Positions 42,704-52,067 of a stretch of DNA of 64,000 bases are shown in pieces. The position numbers and the translations under genes were made by a program. The DNA lies in contig MPMR01000013.1 of NCBI GenBank assembly GCA_002238605.1, positions 1-64,000 on the forward strand, written 5' to 3'. This stretch comes from BD2-11 clade cluster bacterium bin43 (GTDB lineage: Bacteria; Gemmatimonadota; Gemmatimonadetes; Longimicrobiales; Gaopeijiaceae). Every line of letters begins with the position of its first letter. Position 1 is the first letter of the stretch. The notes under the pieces were generated by a model. It did not search any database, was not told the origin of the DNA, and saw only the letters and a list, made by a program, of their open reading frames with translations.

Positions 42704-45643
42704 ATGAACTTGCCTGGCAACAACTTGAACCGGTTTCTCAAGCTGGCCGCCCTCATGCTGTGGTGCGCGGCGCTCCCCGCGGCGGCGCACGCCCAGGGCT
42801 CCCTCGAAGGCACGGTTCGCGATGGCACGACCAACCAGGGAATCGTCGGCGCCCAGGTGTTCATCTCCGCTCTCAACATCGGCAGCCTCAGCGGCAACGA
42901 CGGCTCCTTCAGCATCGGCGGCATACCCGCCGGATCGCACGTGGTCGAGATTCAGCTGATCGGCTACGCCGCCGAGCGGCAGGAGGTGACCATCACGGAC
43001 GGCCAGACGACGCAGCTCGACGTGCTTCTGAGCCAGGAAGCCATCGCGCTGGGCGGCATCGTCGCCATCGGCACCCGCGCCCGGCCGCGTACGGTGACCG
43101 AATCGGCGGTCCCCGTCGACGTCATCCCGAGTGCGGAGATCGTCAACCAGGGCGACAACGACTTCGCCAACCTGCTCCGCAACGTGGTGCCGTCCTTCAA
43201 CGTGAACACCCAGCCCATCAGCGACGCGGCCACGTTCGCGCGTCCGGCCAACCTGCGCGGCCTGGCCCCGGACCACACGCTGATTCTGGTGAACGGGAAG
43301 CGGCGTCACCGCACCGCGGTCATCACCTGGTACGGCAACGGCCTCGCGGACGGCTCCCAGGGTCCCGACATCGCGCTGATTCCGGGGTTGGCGCTGGAGC
43401 AGGCCGAGGTGCTTCGCGACGGCGCATCGGCCCAGTACGGCTCCGATGCCATCGCGGGGGTGATGAACTTCGTCCTCAACAACAGCCGCTCCGGGGGCGC
43501 CATCGAGTTCAAGACGGGCGGGAACCTGATGTCGCGGACCGGGGCGCGCTTCGAGGATGGCTCGATCCCGGGCGACGGAGAGATGTACAGCATCGCGGGC
43601 AACGTCGGCCTGCCGCTCGGAGAGACCGGCTTCCTCAACCTGACCGGCGAGTACGGCAACGCCAACCCGACCGACCGCAGTTCGCAGCGCAGGGACGCGC
43701 TGGGGCTGATCGTTCACGAGGGCAACGCGAGCGTGCGTACGCCCGCGCAGATCTGGGGCTCCCCCGAGATCAACGACGAAATCAAGATCTGGGCGAACAC
43801 CGGCTACCTGTTCAGCGACGCCCTCTCGTTCTACGGACACGGCAACTACGTGAGCAAGCAGGTGGAGGGCGGGTTCTACTTCCGGAACCCCGGCACCCGC
43901 AGCGGCGTGTTCGCCACCTCGGGCTGCCCGCGCTATTTCGGCGACCAGCCGTGTGACCCGGAATGGGAGCGGTCCATCCTTCTGGTCGGCGACCTGCTCC
44001 AGGCGCAGACCGGCGTGCCGAACGCGGCCAACTGCCCCAGGGTGCTGGTCGACGGCGCCAGCGGGGCCATCAGGGACCGTGAGGCGTACAACCAGGTCAT
44101 GTCCGATCCCAACTGCTTCACCTTCCGCAAGATCTTCCCCGGAGGCTTCACGCCGCAGTTCGGCGCGTACGTGACCGACGCCTCCGCGGTGGCGGGCCTG
44201 AGGGGCACCAGGGGCCGGCTCGACTGGGATGCGAGCGCGGCCTGGGGCAACTCCAACATGGACTTCTACATGTACAACACGGTCAACGCATCGCTGGGAC
44301 CGGACCAGCCGTGCAGCGACCAGGGCACCTCGGTCGCGGTCCCGAACCAGCCGTGCACGCCGTACTTCCATCCGGGCATCTACGATCAGCAGGAGGTCAA
44401 CCTGAACGCCGACCTCTCCTATGCCGTGAACGAAAGGGTCAACCTTGCCGGTGGCGCGGAGTGGCGGAACGAGCGCTTCGAGATCTTCCAGGGAGACGAG
44501 CCCTCATGGATCGAGGGTCCGCTCGCGAACCAGGGCTTCACCCCCGCCTCCAACGGTTTCTCGGGTTTCGGGCCCCTCACCGTGGGCAACTGGAACCGCA
44601 GCAACTTCGCCGGCTACGGCGACCTCGAACTGAGGGATCCGGCAGGCGCCTGGACGTTCGGCGTCGCCGGGCGCGTTGAGAGGTTCTCCGACTTCGGCAC
44701 CACGGTCAACGGGAAGGTTGCGGGCCGCGTCAGCGTCTCCGAGGGATTTGCCCTCCGTGCCAGCACGAGCACGGGCTTCCGGGCGCCGACGCCCGGCCAG
44801 CAGAACGCCTTCAACATCTCGACGATCTACGATCCCGAGATCATGGACCTCACCAACAACGGCACCATTCCCTCGACGTCGGAGCTCGCCGGCCTGTATG
44901 GAGGCGAGGCGCTCAAGCCGGAGAAGTCGGTGAACATGGCGCTCGGCGCCGTGATCGATCAGGGCAACTTCAGCCTCTCGGCCGACTTCTTCCAGATCAA
45001 CGTGTCCGACCGCCTGACGACGAGCGCCGACCGCCAGCTCACCCCGGCCGAGATCGACCAGCTCGTGCGGGACGGCATCGTCCGGCCGGGCGGCGTCCTG
45101 GCGCGCTTCCGCTTCTTCATCAACGACTTCGCCACCCGCACCCGGGGCCTCGATCTCGTGGCCGCCTATCAGATCGACGGAGGCGACGGGTCCAGCACCG
45201 GCATCACCAGCGCCTGGAACTGGACCGGGACCACGGTAACGGATTTCAACTCCGAAACCCTGACGGGAACGCGCATTCGCATCCTCGAGGAGGGGCTTCC
45301 CAACGTCCGCGGCAACATCGCGCTCAACCACAACTTCGCCAGTGGACTTCGCGCCCTCGTGCGCGCGAGCTACTGGGGCGGCTACTACGACGGTGAGACG
45401 CCCTACTACGAGTCGGATCCCGGCAACACGATCGACTATCCGGCCCGCATCCTCTTCGACGTGGAAGCAGCCTACTCCCTGAGCGATAACATGACCCTGA
45501 CGGTGGGATCCCAGAACGCGCTGAACACCAAGCCGCAGGAGTACCCGGGCGCGGCCGACGGCGTCGGCAACCGGTTCGGCCAGTTCACGCCCTACGGCTT
45601 CAACGGGGCCTTCCTGTACAGCAAGCTGGCGTACAGGTGGTAG
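42704..45643 (+). CDS. TonB-dependent outer-membrane receptor with carboxypeptidase-regulatory-like domain
   Basis: The 979-residue protein starts with a signal peptide (cleavage near AHAQG). A carboxypeptidase-regulatory-like domain follows (about 33-115: LEGTVRDGTTNQGIVGAQVF ... GSFSIGGIPAGSHVVEI), then a plug domain with LRGLAPDHTLILVNGKRRH and DGASAQYGSDAIAGVMNFVL, and a large barrel ending FNGAFLYSKLAYRW, with the terminal aromatic residue needed for insertion by BAM. It imports large or scarce substrates using TonB energy. A strong AGGAGGG precedes the ATG. No SusD-like partner is adjacent. The substrate is not predictable; Cys pairs in extracellular loops (SGCPRYFGDQPCDP) suggest disulfides. 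Confidence 0.95.
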   Translation: MNLPGNNLNRFLKLAALMLWCAALPAAAHAQGSLEGTVRDGTTNQGIVGAQVFISALNIGSLSGNDGSFSIGGIPAGSHVVEIQLIGYAAERQEVTITDGQTTQLDVLLSQEAIALGGIVAIGTRARPRTVTESAVPVDVIPSAEIVNQGDNDFANLLRNVVPSFNVNTQPISDAATFARPANLRGLAPDHTLILVNGKRRHRTAVITWYGNGLADGSQGPDIALIPGLALEQAEVLRDGASAQYGSDAIAGVMNFVLNNSRSGGAIEFKTGGNLMSRTGARFEDGSIPGDGEMYSIAGNVGLPLGETGFLNLTGEYGNANPTDRSSQRRDALGLIVHEGNASVRTPAQIWGSPEINDEIKIWANTGYLFSDALSFYGHGNYVSKQVEGGFYFRNPGTRSGVFATSGCPRYFGDQPCDPEWERSILLVGDLLQAQTGVPNAANCPRVLVDGASGAIRDREAYNQVMSDPNCFTFRKIFPGGFTPQFGAYVTDASAVAGLRGTRGRLDWDASAAWGNSNMDFYMYNTVNASLGPDQPCSDQGTSVAVPNQPCTPYFHPGIYDQQEVNLNADLSYAVNERVNLAGGAEWRNERFEIFQGDEPSWIEGPLANQGFTPASNGFSGFGPLTVGNWNRSNFAGYGDLELRDPAGAWTFGVAGRVERFSDFGTTVNGKVAGRVSVSEGFALRASTSTGFRAPTPGQQNAFNISTIYDPEIMDLTNNGTIPSTSELAGLYGGEALKPEKSVNMALGAVIDQGNFSLSADFFQINVSDRLTTSADRQLTPAEIDQLVRDGIVRPGGVLARFRFFINDFATRTRGLDLVAAYQIDGGDGSSTGITSAWNWTGTTVTDFNSETLTGTRIRILEEGLPNVRGNIALNHNFASGLRALVRASYWGGYYDGETPYYESDPGNTIDYPARILFDVEAAYSLSDNMTLTVGSQNALNTKPQEYPGAADGVGNRFGQFTPYGFNGAFLYSKLAYRW

Positions 45644-45675
45644 CGCGGAGCTGATCCGCCACGGGCGGCAGTAGC

Positions 45676-46830
45676 ATCAAACGGCCCCGGAAGGTTGCCT
45701 GGCGACCTTCCGGGGCCGTTTTTCTGTTCGGCGCCCTGCTGGCCGTCACGGGCTGCGTCTCGTCTTCGGCGCTGGAGTTGTACCAGGCCGGGGACGCGCG
45801 GTGCTACGATCGCTCCGTCGAGTCCCAGACCGCGGTCGTCGATGCCCACCTCCACTTTCGTCCCTTCGGAGGCCAGGCAATCCCGTTCGAGGAAATCGTG
45901 GAGTACCTGGAGGAGACGGGCGTGCTGTTCGCGAACGTCTACGGGATCGGCCAGACCCTCCCGGACTTCTCGTCCTGCACCTACTACCTGGACTGTCCCG
46001 GCACTCCCTTGACGCCGTCGCCCAGGAACGATGTCGCCAACGCTGCCGGGTATCTGGCGAGGCCATCCCCCCGCGTCCATCTGACGCTCTCGATGACTTT
46101 CCCGGATCTCGCGCGCCCCGCCACCATCCTCCCTGAAATGCGGCGCCTGGAGGAAGAATACCCGGGCGTCTTCTCGTGGATGGGCGAAGTCAACCTGGTG
46201 AAGCAGGCCGTGTTCGCCAACGGCCGGAGGCCGGTTCCGCGGGAGGTGCTGGACGAGTGGGCGCCGTTCATGGAAGCGCTCCGGGATCGGAACATGCCGC
46301 TTGCGATCCACTCCGATCTGGGCAACGACGAGGATCCGACCCTCTATCTTCCGCTGATGGAGGAGGTGCTGCGCCTGCATCCCGACAACGACATCGTGTG
46401 GGTGCACATGGGCCTCTCGCGGGAACTGACGGAAATGGCCCCGGCCGAGCACATCGCGATCATGAAGTCGATGCTGGACCGCCATCCCCGGCTGATGCTC
46501 GATATCTCCTGGCGCGTCCTGGAGGACGCCTATTTCTCGGATCCCGAGGCCAGGGCAGCGTACGTTCCGTTCCTGAACGAGTACTCGGAGCGCATTCTTC
46601 CGGGGACCGACTTTCTGGCCTCCAGGGACAAGAACCTCGAGGTCTACCGCGCCGAGCTGGAAGTCACCGGCCGGATCCTGCGCTACCTCGACGACACCGC
46701 CTTCCGCAACATCGCGCTCGGCCGGAACTACTTCCGCCTGCTGGGGCTGGACTACACGGCGCCGAGGGTCTGCGCGGGTTCCGACGGGACGCCGCCATCA
46801 GCCGCTGGCGTTGACGCGCTCGAGCCCTGA
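45676..46830 (+). CDS. Amidohydrolase-2-like lipoprotein, apparent AUC start
   Basis: The catalytic part has VVDAHLHFRPFGGQ near the N-terminus, LAIHSDLGND, IVWVHMGLSREL and LPGTDFLASRD, matching metal-dependent TIM-barrel hydrolases of the amidohydrolase-2 type. The first conventional start, TTG 45778, begins after a near-perfect lipoprotein signal encoded just upstream in the same frame: KRPRKVAWRPSGAVF then LFGALLAVTGC, with lipobox AVTGC. The codon immediately before KRPRK is ATC at 45676, and a stop lies at 45652, so AUC seems to be the start. The signal-encoding DNA is itself a perfect hairpin (45679-45721). Expected length from ATC is 384 residues. Confidence 0.75.
   Translation: MKRPRKVAWRPSGAVFLFGALLAVTGCVSSSALELYQAGDARCYDRSVESQTAVVDAHLHFRPFGGQAIPFEEIVEYLEETGVLFANVYGIGQTLPDFSSCTYYLDCPGTPLTPSPRNDVANAAGYLARPSPRVHLTLSMTFPDLARPATILPEMRRLEEEYPGVFSWMGEVNLVKQAVFANGRRPVPREVLDEWAPFMEALRDRNMPLAIHSDLGNDEDPTLYLPLMEEVLRLHPDNDIVWVHMGLSRELTEMAPAEHIAIMKSMLDRHPRLMLDISWRVLEDAYFSDPEARAAYVPFLNEYSERILPGTDFLASRDKNLEVYRAELEVTGRILRYLDDTAFRNIALGRNYFRLLGLDYTAPRVCAGSDGTPPSAAGVDALEP
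45679..45721 (+). terminator. Perfect 17-bp hairpin followed by T-run after the TonB-receptor gene
   Basis: AAACGGCCCCGGAAGGT (45679-45695) pairs perfectly with 45705-45721 around a 9-base loop, and the right arm ends in a run of T (45719-45723). This is a textbook intrinsic terminator 36 bases after the TonB-receptor stop. It also overlaps the signal-peptide coding region of the next lipoprotein, so it may double as a structure that limits translation of that gene. Confidence 0.85.
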
Positions 46831-46839
46831 ATCAGCAGC

Positions 46840-47634
46840 TTACAGCCGGGCCCGGATCTCCCACAGGTCCGGAAACACCGGCTTGTCGAGCGTCGTGGCC
46901 AGGTAGCGGGATCCCGCGGATCCGCCGGTCCCAGGCTTATGGCCGATGGTCCGCTGCACCATCTTCATGTGGCGGTAGCGCCATTCCTGAAGCCCCTCGT
47001 CCAGGTCCACCAGCCGCTCGCACAGCTGGGCGTTGCGGGCGTCCCCGCGATAGATGCGGACCAGGACCTCCTGCATGGCGTCGTCCGTCGCCACCGGCCG
47101 GGTCACGTCGCGCTCCAGGCTTGTGCGCGGAATGTCGTGTTCCTCTCCCGCGAGATAGCGGAGGAAGCAGTCCCAGAGCGTCGGCGCGCTCCAGCGGCGC
47201 TCGAGATCCAGCCGCGCGCGGCTCCCGGGTTCGAAGCGCCTCATGGCGGGGCGGTGCTTCCGGCCCAGACAGAACTCGAGGGCCCGGAACTGGTCGGACT
47301 GGAAGCCGCTGGCGGTGTCGAGGCGGTCGCGGAAGGTCAGGAACTCGACCGGGCTCATGGTCTCGAGGATGTCGAGCTGCGCCACCAGCACCTTCAGGAT
47401 GGTGAGGATGCGCTTGAGCGTATGCTGGGCCCGGGGCGCGTCTCCGTCTGCGAGCAGGCGACAGCAGTAGTCAATCTCGTGGAGGAGCACCTTGAACCAC
47501 AGCTCGTAGACCTGGTGGATGACGATGAACAGCATCTCGTCGTGTTCAACGTCATCCCTCGGCCGCTGCAGCCGCAGAAGCTCATCCAGCCTGAGATAGC
47601 GCTCGTAGTTGACGGCTTCGGGGTTGCGGGTCAC
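46840..47634 (-). CDS. kynA: Tryptophan 2,3-dioxygenase
   Basis: This haem enzyme opens the indole ring of tryptophan to N-formylkynurenine, the first step of the kynurenine pathway. The 264 residues include HDEMLFIVIHQVYELWFK with the distal-pocket His40, TFRDRLDTASGFQSDQFR, and YRHMKMVQRTIGHKPGTGGS containing the proximal haem His and the substrate-carboxylate-binding Thr/Gly loop. GTG 47634 overlaps the stop of a small upstream gene. Neither kynureninase proper nor kynurenine formamidase is adjacent, although a class V-fold enzyme lies at 34678 and cyclase/creatininase-type hydrolases elsewhere, so the pathway may be completed from other loci. Confidence 0.97.
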   Translation of the reverse strand: MTRNPEAVNYERYLRLDELLRLQRPRDDVEHDEMLFIVIHQVYELWFKVLLHEIDYCCRLLADGDAPRAQHTLKRILTILKVLVAQLDILETMSPVEFLTFRDRLDTASGFQSDQFRALEFCLGRKHRPAMRRFEPGSRARLDLERRWSAPTLWDCFLRYLAGEEHDIPRTSLERDVTRPVATDDAMQEVLVRIYRGDARNAQLCERLVDLDEGLQEWRYRHMKMVQRTIGHKPGTGGSAGSRYLATTLDKPVFPDLWEIRARL

Positions 47635-47888
47635 TCGCCCAGCCTCGGGGGTTCCTCCAAGTAGCCTTCCTCGATGAGGATGGCCTCGATCTCGTGCCAG
47701 ACGGCGAGCTGGCTGTCAAGGGCGCTGCCATGTTTCAGCGCCACCTCGGAGATGCGCCCCTCCCGTTCGTTGACGAGATAGAGCGCGTCCAGGACCGCGT
47801 CATCCTCTTCCGACTCCGCGGCGCCGTGCGCCTCCAGAACCAGAAGCACGTCCGCGGAGGTGACGTGATAGGCAAAGCTCAATCGCAC
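47631..47888 (-). CDS. Small acidic protein of unknown function, coupled to kynA
   Basis: The 85-residue protein is acidic and probably mostly helical, with no signal peptide (RLSFAYHVTSADVLLVLEAH ... NEREGRISEVALKHGSALDS ... IEAILIEEGYLEE). Its stop overlaps the kynA start (GTGA), which is the main argument that it is real. The opposite-strand frame covering it is a low-complexity shadow. I do not recognise a family. The coupling suggests it may influence dioxygenase assembly, haem loading or activity, but this is conjecture. Confidence 0.6.
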   Translation of the reverse strand: MRLSFAYHVTSADVLLVLEAHGAAESEEDDAVLDALYLVNEREGRISEVALKHGSALDSQLAVWHEIEAILIEEGYLEEPPRLGE

Positions 47889-47915
47889 CTCCGCGGATCG
47901 TGCCTCCGGCAGCCC

Positions 47916-50900
47916 TCAGTTGGCCGCGGTGATCGTGGCTCTCAGCAGGCGTTCCAGGTTGCGGATGTGCACTTCCAGCTCCGCCTGCAGTTCCTCGTAG
48001 CGGACCTGCGCGTCTCGTCCCGGCATCTGGTCGGCGCGGTTGAGCATCGAGTAGAGGTAGTTCATCTGGCTCAGCAGCATGCGCTCGGGATAGCGGATCC
48101 CGTCGTCGCTCTCGTTGACCAGGGCGCTCTCGATCTCCTGCAGCTGCTCGAGGGCGTCCTGCATCTCGTCGCGGTCCTCGAGGCCGGGGGTGACCTCGGC
48201 GATCTTCGCCGCGGCCATGCGCGCCTGGCTGAGGGCGTCGCGCACCTGCATGGCCAGCGCGAACTGCTCGCGCAGGTGCTCCATGGTGACCCCGTCGGCG
48301 GCCACGCGCGGATCCATGAGCACCTCGGCGCCCGCGGTCGCGCTCCAGCTGCCCACGTTCAGGCGCACCTGGTAGGCGCCCGGCACCGCCACCGGTCCGC
48401 CGCGTCCGGCGCGCCCTGGATTGGCGTCCCAGGGACCCGGGTAGCGGAAGTCCCAGGTGAAGCGGTGCATGCCGGCGGAGTTCGGCATCCGGGGGGTGCC
48501 GACGCGCTCCAGCGTGGGCGCGCGCATGCCCGGTTCGGCCGGGGGCACCATCTGCTCGCCCATGGCGTCGCTCGAGAAGGCGCGCACGAGATTGCCCTCG
48601 GCGTCCAGGATGTCGAGCGTGACCTCGTCCGCGTCGTTCGCCAGGTAGTAGTCGATCGTCACGCCGGGGCGCGGATACTCGGGCGCGGCCGGGTCGAAGC
48701 CCCCGCCGAAGCCGGAGCTGAAGGCGCGGTACGCGGGGCGCGGCTCAAAGAGATGTGCGTCCGCGGCGGCGACCTCCGCGCTCAGCTCGTGGAGGGGGCC
48801 CAGGTTGTCGAGGATCCAGAATCCGCGTCCCATCGTGGACAGAACCAGATCGCCCAGGTGCACCTTCATGTCGGTGATGGGCGTGGTGGGCATGTTCAGC
48901 TTGAACGACTGCCAGCTGCCGCCGTCGTCGAAGGAGATGAACATCCCGAACTCGGTGCCGGCGTAGAGCAGTCCCTCGCGGCCCGGGTCCTCGCGCACCA
49001 CGCGCACCGGATGGTCGTCCGGAATGCCGTTGTCGCCGGTGGTGATGCGGGTCCAGGACTGGCCGTAGTCCTCCGTCCGGTATGCATACGGCTCAAAGTC
49101 GCCCAGCTGGTAGCGCAGGATGGTGGCGTAGGCCTTGGCGGGGTCGTGCGGCGACACCTCGACGTTCTGCACCCGGCCTCGTCCCGGCATGTCGGGGGTC
49201 ACGTCCTCCCAGTTCTCGCCCCCGTCGCGGGTGACGTGGACGGGGCCGTCGTTGGCGCCCGTCCAGATGACGTCGGGGTCGTGGGGCGATTCCTGGATGT
49301 CGTAGAGGACGCTGTAGTGCTCTTCCCCGGTGATGTCACGGGTGATGGGCGCCCCGGAGGCCATCTGGGTTTCGGGCTCGAAGGCGGTGAGATCGGGGGA
49401 GATGGTCTCCCAGGTCATGCCCTCGTCGGTGGTGCGGTGCACGTACTGCGAGGTGTGGTAGACGACGTCGGGGTCGTTGGGCGACACGTGGATGGGCGCC
49501 ACCCGCTGAAAGCGGTAGGGCAGGTCGGCCGGGTTGCGGCCGTACAGGTCCCAGGCGCCCACGTAGTACTGCTTCTCCTGGTCGGTGCTCCAGCTGTAGC
49601 GGCCGAAGCGGCCCTTGCAGTTGGCGTAGACGATGTCCGGATTGCCCGGCTTCGGCACCACCGGCCCGGTCTCGCACCCGCCGACCGCGCGCCAGTGGGC
49701 CGTGTGGCCGGCGGGCATCCCGTAGGGTCGCCGGCTGGGCACCGCGATGGTGGAGTTGTCCTGCTGGCCGGCGTACAGCCAGTAGGGGAAGCGGTCGTCG
49801 ATGTCGACCTGGTAGAGTTCGGCCGTGGGCTGGTTGTTCTGGGTGGACCAGGTCAGGCCGCCGTCGCGGGTGACGTTGGCCCCGCCGTCGTTGGACTGGA
49901 CGAACAGGTCGGGGTCGTCCGGGTTGATCCACATGTCGTGGTTGTCGCCGTGCGGCGTCGGGCGCCGCTCCCAGTCCGCCCCGCCGTTGGTCGACTTGTA
50001 GAACCCCTCGTTGTTGACGTAGACGATGTCCGCGTTGGTGGGGTCGGCGTCCACCCCGGTGTAGTAGAAGGGCCGGTTCAGGATCGGGTTGTAGCTCGAC
50101 ACCTGACGCCAGGTGGCGCCGCGGTCGTCGGAGCGATACAGGCCGTCCTCCGGCTCGGGCGCCTCGATGAGCGCGTATACCCGGTCGGGATCCGCGGGGG
50201 AGACCGCCAGATCGCTCTTGCCGAAGAGCCCGCCCGGCAGGCCCTGCTCCAGCCGGGTCCAGCTGTCGCCGCCGTCCGAGGATTTGTAGATCCCGCCCTC
50301 GTACGCCCCGCTGATGATGGTCCAGGGCTTCCGCTCGCCGCGGTACATGCCGGCGTAGATCTCGTCCGGGTTGTCGGGCGCGAGCTCGAGGTCCACGGCG
50401 CCCGTCGAGTCGGAGACGAAGAGAACCTGTTCCCAGTTCGTGCCCCCGTCGCGGCTCCGGTAGACGCCGCGCTCGGGGTTGGGTTTGAAGGTGTTGCCCA
50501 TCGCCGCAACGAAGACCAGATCGGGATCGTCGGGATGCACCTCGACGGCGCCGATCTGGCCCGCGTCGGGCAGGCCGATGAAGCGCCAGCTGTCTCCGGC
50601 GTCGTCGGACCGGTAGATGCCCTTTCCGGTGATCACGTTGCTGCGGATGCCGTCGGAGCCGGTCCCGGCGTAGATGATGTTCGGGTCCGAGGGCGCCACC
50701 CGGATCGCACCCATCGAGCCGGTTGCCAGATAGCCGTCCGAGATGGGCCGCCAGGTCTGCCCGTAGTCCTCCGTCTTCCAGATGCCCCCGCCGACCGCCC
50801 CCATGTAGAAGGTCGCGGGGTGGCTGGGATGTCCCGCGACGGTTGTGACGCGTCCACCGCGGGAGGGCCCGACGGTGCGGTAACGCATCCCGTCGAAGAG

Positions 50901-51014
50901 GGACGTGGAAACGGTTGCCCCGGCCCCGGACCCGTTGGACTGCGCCTGGGCCGCCGGCGGCAGCGCCACCGCGAGAATCGGGAGGGCGAGCAAGAGGGTG
51001 ATGATGTTCTTCAT
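47916..51014 (-). CDS. Secreted VPS10/sortilin-type beta-propeller protein
   Basis: A 1032-residue exported protein. ATG 51014 is used because it opens a signal peptide (MKNIITLLLALPILAVALPP, cleavage near AQAQS) and AAAGGGG precedes it. The body is an extended propeller with many Asp-box-like blades (KTEDYGQTWRP, RSDDAGDSWRF, RSRDGGTNWEQ, KSSDGGDSWTR, TRDGGLTWST, TTDEGMTWET), as in the sortilin/VPS10 and BNR glycosidase-like proteins common in Gemmatimonadota and Bacteroidota. A beta-sandwich (YYLANDADEVTLDILDAEGN) and a C-terminal helical coil (DALEQLQEIESALVNE ... ELQAELEVHIRNLERLL) follow. Its exact role is unknown; surface binding or hydrolysis of polymers is typical of the fold. Confidence 0.93.
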   Translation of the reverse strand: MKNIITLLLALPILAVALPPAAQAQSNGSGAGATVSTSLFDGMRYRTVGPSRGGRVTTVAGHPSHPATFYMGAVGGGIWKTEDYGQTWRPISDGYLATGSMGAIRVAPSDPNIIYAGTGSDGIRSNVITGKGIYRSDDAGDSWRFIGLPDAGQIGAVEVHPDDPDLVFVAAMGNTFKPNPERGVYRSRDGGTNWEQVLFVSDSTGAVDLELAPDNPDEIYAGMYRGERKPWTIISGAYEGGIYKSSDGGDSWTRLEQGLPGGLFGKSDLAVSPADPDRVYALIEAPEPEDGLYRSDDRGATWRQVSSYNPILNRPFYYTGVDADPTNADIVYVNNEGFYKSTNGGADWERRPTPHGDNHDMWINPDDPDLFVQSNDGGANVTRDGGLTWSTQNNQPTAELYQVDIDDRFPYWLYAGQQDNSTIAVPSRRPYGMPAGHTAHWRAVGGCETGPVVPKPGNPDIVYANCKGRFGRYSWSTDQEKQYYVGAWDLYGRNPADLPYRFQRVAPIHVSPNDPDVVYHTSQYVHRTTDEGMTWETISPDLTAFEPETQMASGAPITRDITGEEHYSVLYDIQESPHDPDVIWTGANDGPVHVTRDGGENWEDVTPDMPGRGRVQNVEVSPHDPAKAYATILRYQLGDFEPYAYRTEDYGQSWTRITTGDNGIPDDHPVRVVREDPGREGLLYAGTEFGMFISFDDGGSWQSFKLNMPTTPITDMKVHLGDLVLSTMGRGFWILDNLGPLHELSAEVAAADAHLFEPRPAYRAFSSGFGGGFDPAAPEYPRPGVTIDYYLANDADEVTLDILDAEGNLVRAFSSDAMGEQMVPPAEPGMRAPTLERVGTPRMPNSAGMHRFTWDFRYPGPWDANPGRAGRGGPVAVPGAYQVRLNVGSWSATAGAEVLMDPRVAADGVTMEHLREQFALAMQVRDALSQARMAAAKIAEVTPGLEDRDEMQDALEQLQEIESALVNESDDGIRYPERMLLSQMNYLYSMLNRADQMPGRDAQVRYEELQAELEVHIRNLERLLRATITAAN

Positions 51015-51176
51015 GTGAGCCCCTTTGGAAGAAATCCGTGTCAGCCGTGTTAATCTAAAGCGACGGGCCGGACTCCGCTTCCCCGCGGGAGCGGATCGTC
51101 CCATGTATGCATGTGTTCGGCCGGCATGCGGTATTGGGCCCCGCGGACCCCTGTTTGCCGATGATGGTTCCGGTTC

Positions 51177-52067
51177 CTACATGGGCCCAGCGCCCCGCTC
51201 CGCCGCAATGCGCTCGACCCGATCCGCGAGCCGGGCATCTCCCAGGGACCCGGCAACGCGCTCGAAGCCGGGCGTCGCTCCGGTCCAGCGGAGTTCGTCG
51301 AGGTCCTCGAACAGCGAGGCGTCATCCCGGAGCGTGGCCAGATCCCGGAACAGCAGGGCGTCCCGCCACCCGGTGCGGAGATTCTCCTGCAGCCTCGCCG
51401 CGCCTCGTACGGCAACGCCCCAGGGCAGGCTGCGGAGCGGGATTGCCTCCAGGTGCCCGTAGTGCGCGAGCACCGTGGAGGTCGACTTGGCGCCCCAGCC
51501 GGGGATGCCCGGAAACCCGTCCGCGCTGTCGCCCACCAGCGCCAGGTAGTCGGGGATGGAGGCCGGCCCCACTCCGAACTTGTCCACCACGCCATCCTCG
51601 TCGCGCAGCGTGCGCTGGCGCCGGTCGAACTGGACGATCCGCGTCCCCGAGACGCACTGGCTGAGGTCCTTGTCTGGCGTGCAGATGAAGACGCGCTCCA
51701 CCGCCGGGTCCGCGCTCGCCACCCGGGCCGCCGCGGCCAGCCCGTCATCGGCTTCCAGCTCGACCATCGGCCACACTGCGATCCCCATCGCCGCCAGGGC
51801 GCCCTCCAGGGGATGAAACTGCGCCCATAGCGCGGGATCGATGCCCGCCGAGCTCTTGTAGCCCGGCCACAGATCGTTTCGGAAGGACTCGATGACGTGA
51901 TCGGTGGCCACCCCAAGGTGCGTCGCTCCCGCCTCCAGCATGCCCAGCAGCGAGTGCAGCACTCCCATGAGCGCGCCCACCTCGCGGCCCGCCTGGTCGG
52001 TGCGCGACGGGACCGCATAGAAGTGGCGGAACAGCTCGTAGGTGCCGTCAATGAGGTGGACGTTCAC
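51177..52067 (-). CDS. 5'-3' exonuclease, DNA polymerase I N-terminal (FEN) type
   Basis: The 296-residue protein has the FEN/PIN-like core: MNVHLIDGTYELFRHFYA with the first metal Asp, DHVIESFRNDLWPGYKSS, VELEADDGLAAAARVA, TPDKDLSQCV and VGDSADGFPGIPGWGAKST, where the Asp-rich helix-hairpin-helix motif binds DNA. These flap or 5' exonucleases remove RNA primers or process flaps. GTG 52067 is preferred because homologues start at this point; ATG 52145 would add a Pro-rich 26-residue extension. It is a stand-alone domain without polymerase. It is transcribed divergently from the amidohydrolase at 52405. Confidence 0.9.
   Translation of the reverse strand: MNVHLIDGTYELFRHFYAVPSRTDQAGREVGALMGVLHSLLGMLEAGATHLGVATDHVIESFRNDLWPGYKSSAGIDPALWAQFHPLEGALAAMGIAVWPMVELEADDGLAAAARVASADPAVERVFICTPDKDLSQCVSGTRIVQFDRRQRTLRDEDGVVDKFGVGPASIPDYLALVGDSADGFPGIPGWGAKSTSTVLAHYGHLEAIPLRSLPWGVAVRGAARLQENLRTGWRDALLFRDLATLRDDASLFEDLDELRWTGATPGFERVAGSLGDARLADRVERIAAERGAGPM

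Noticed and set aside
42491-44371. Long minus-strand frame under the TonB-receptor gene
   Set aside because: It is the antisense of a receptor with signal peptide and plug motifs; composition is Arg/Ala/Val repeats.
47694-51053. 1119-residue plus-strand open frame opposite the sortilin-type gene
   Set aside because: It is rich in Val/Gly/His/Arg with no domain or signal, and is the mirror of a gene with clear Asp-box repeats. It is a GC-skew shadow.
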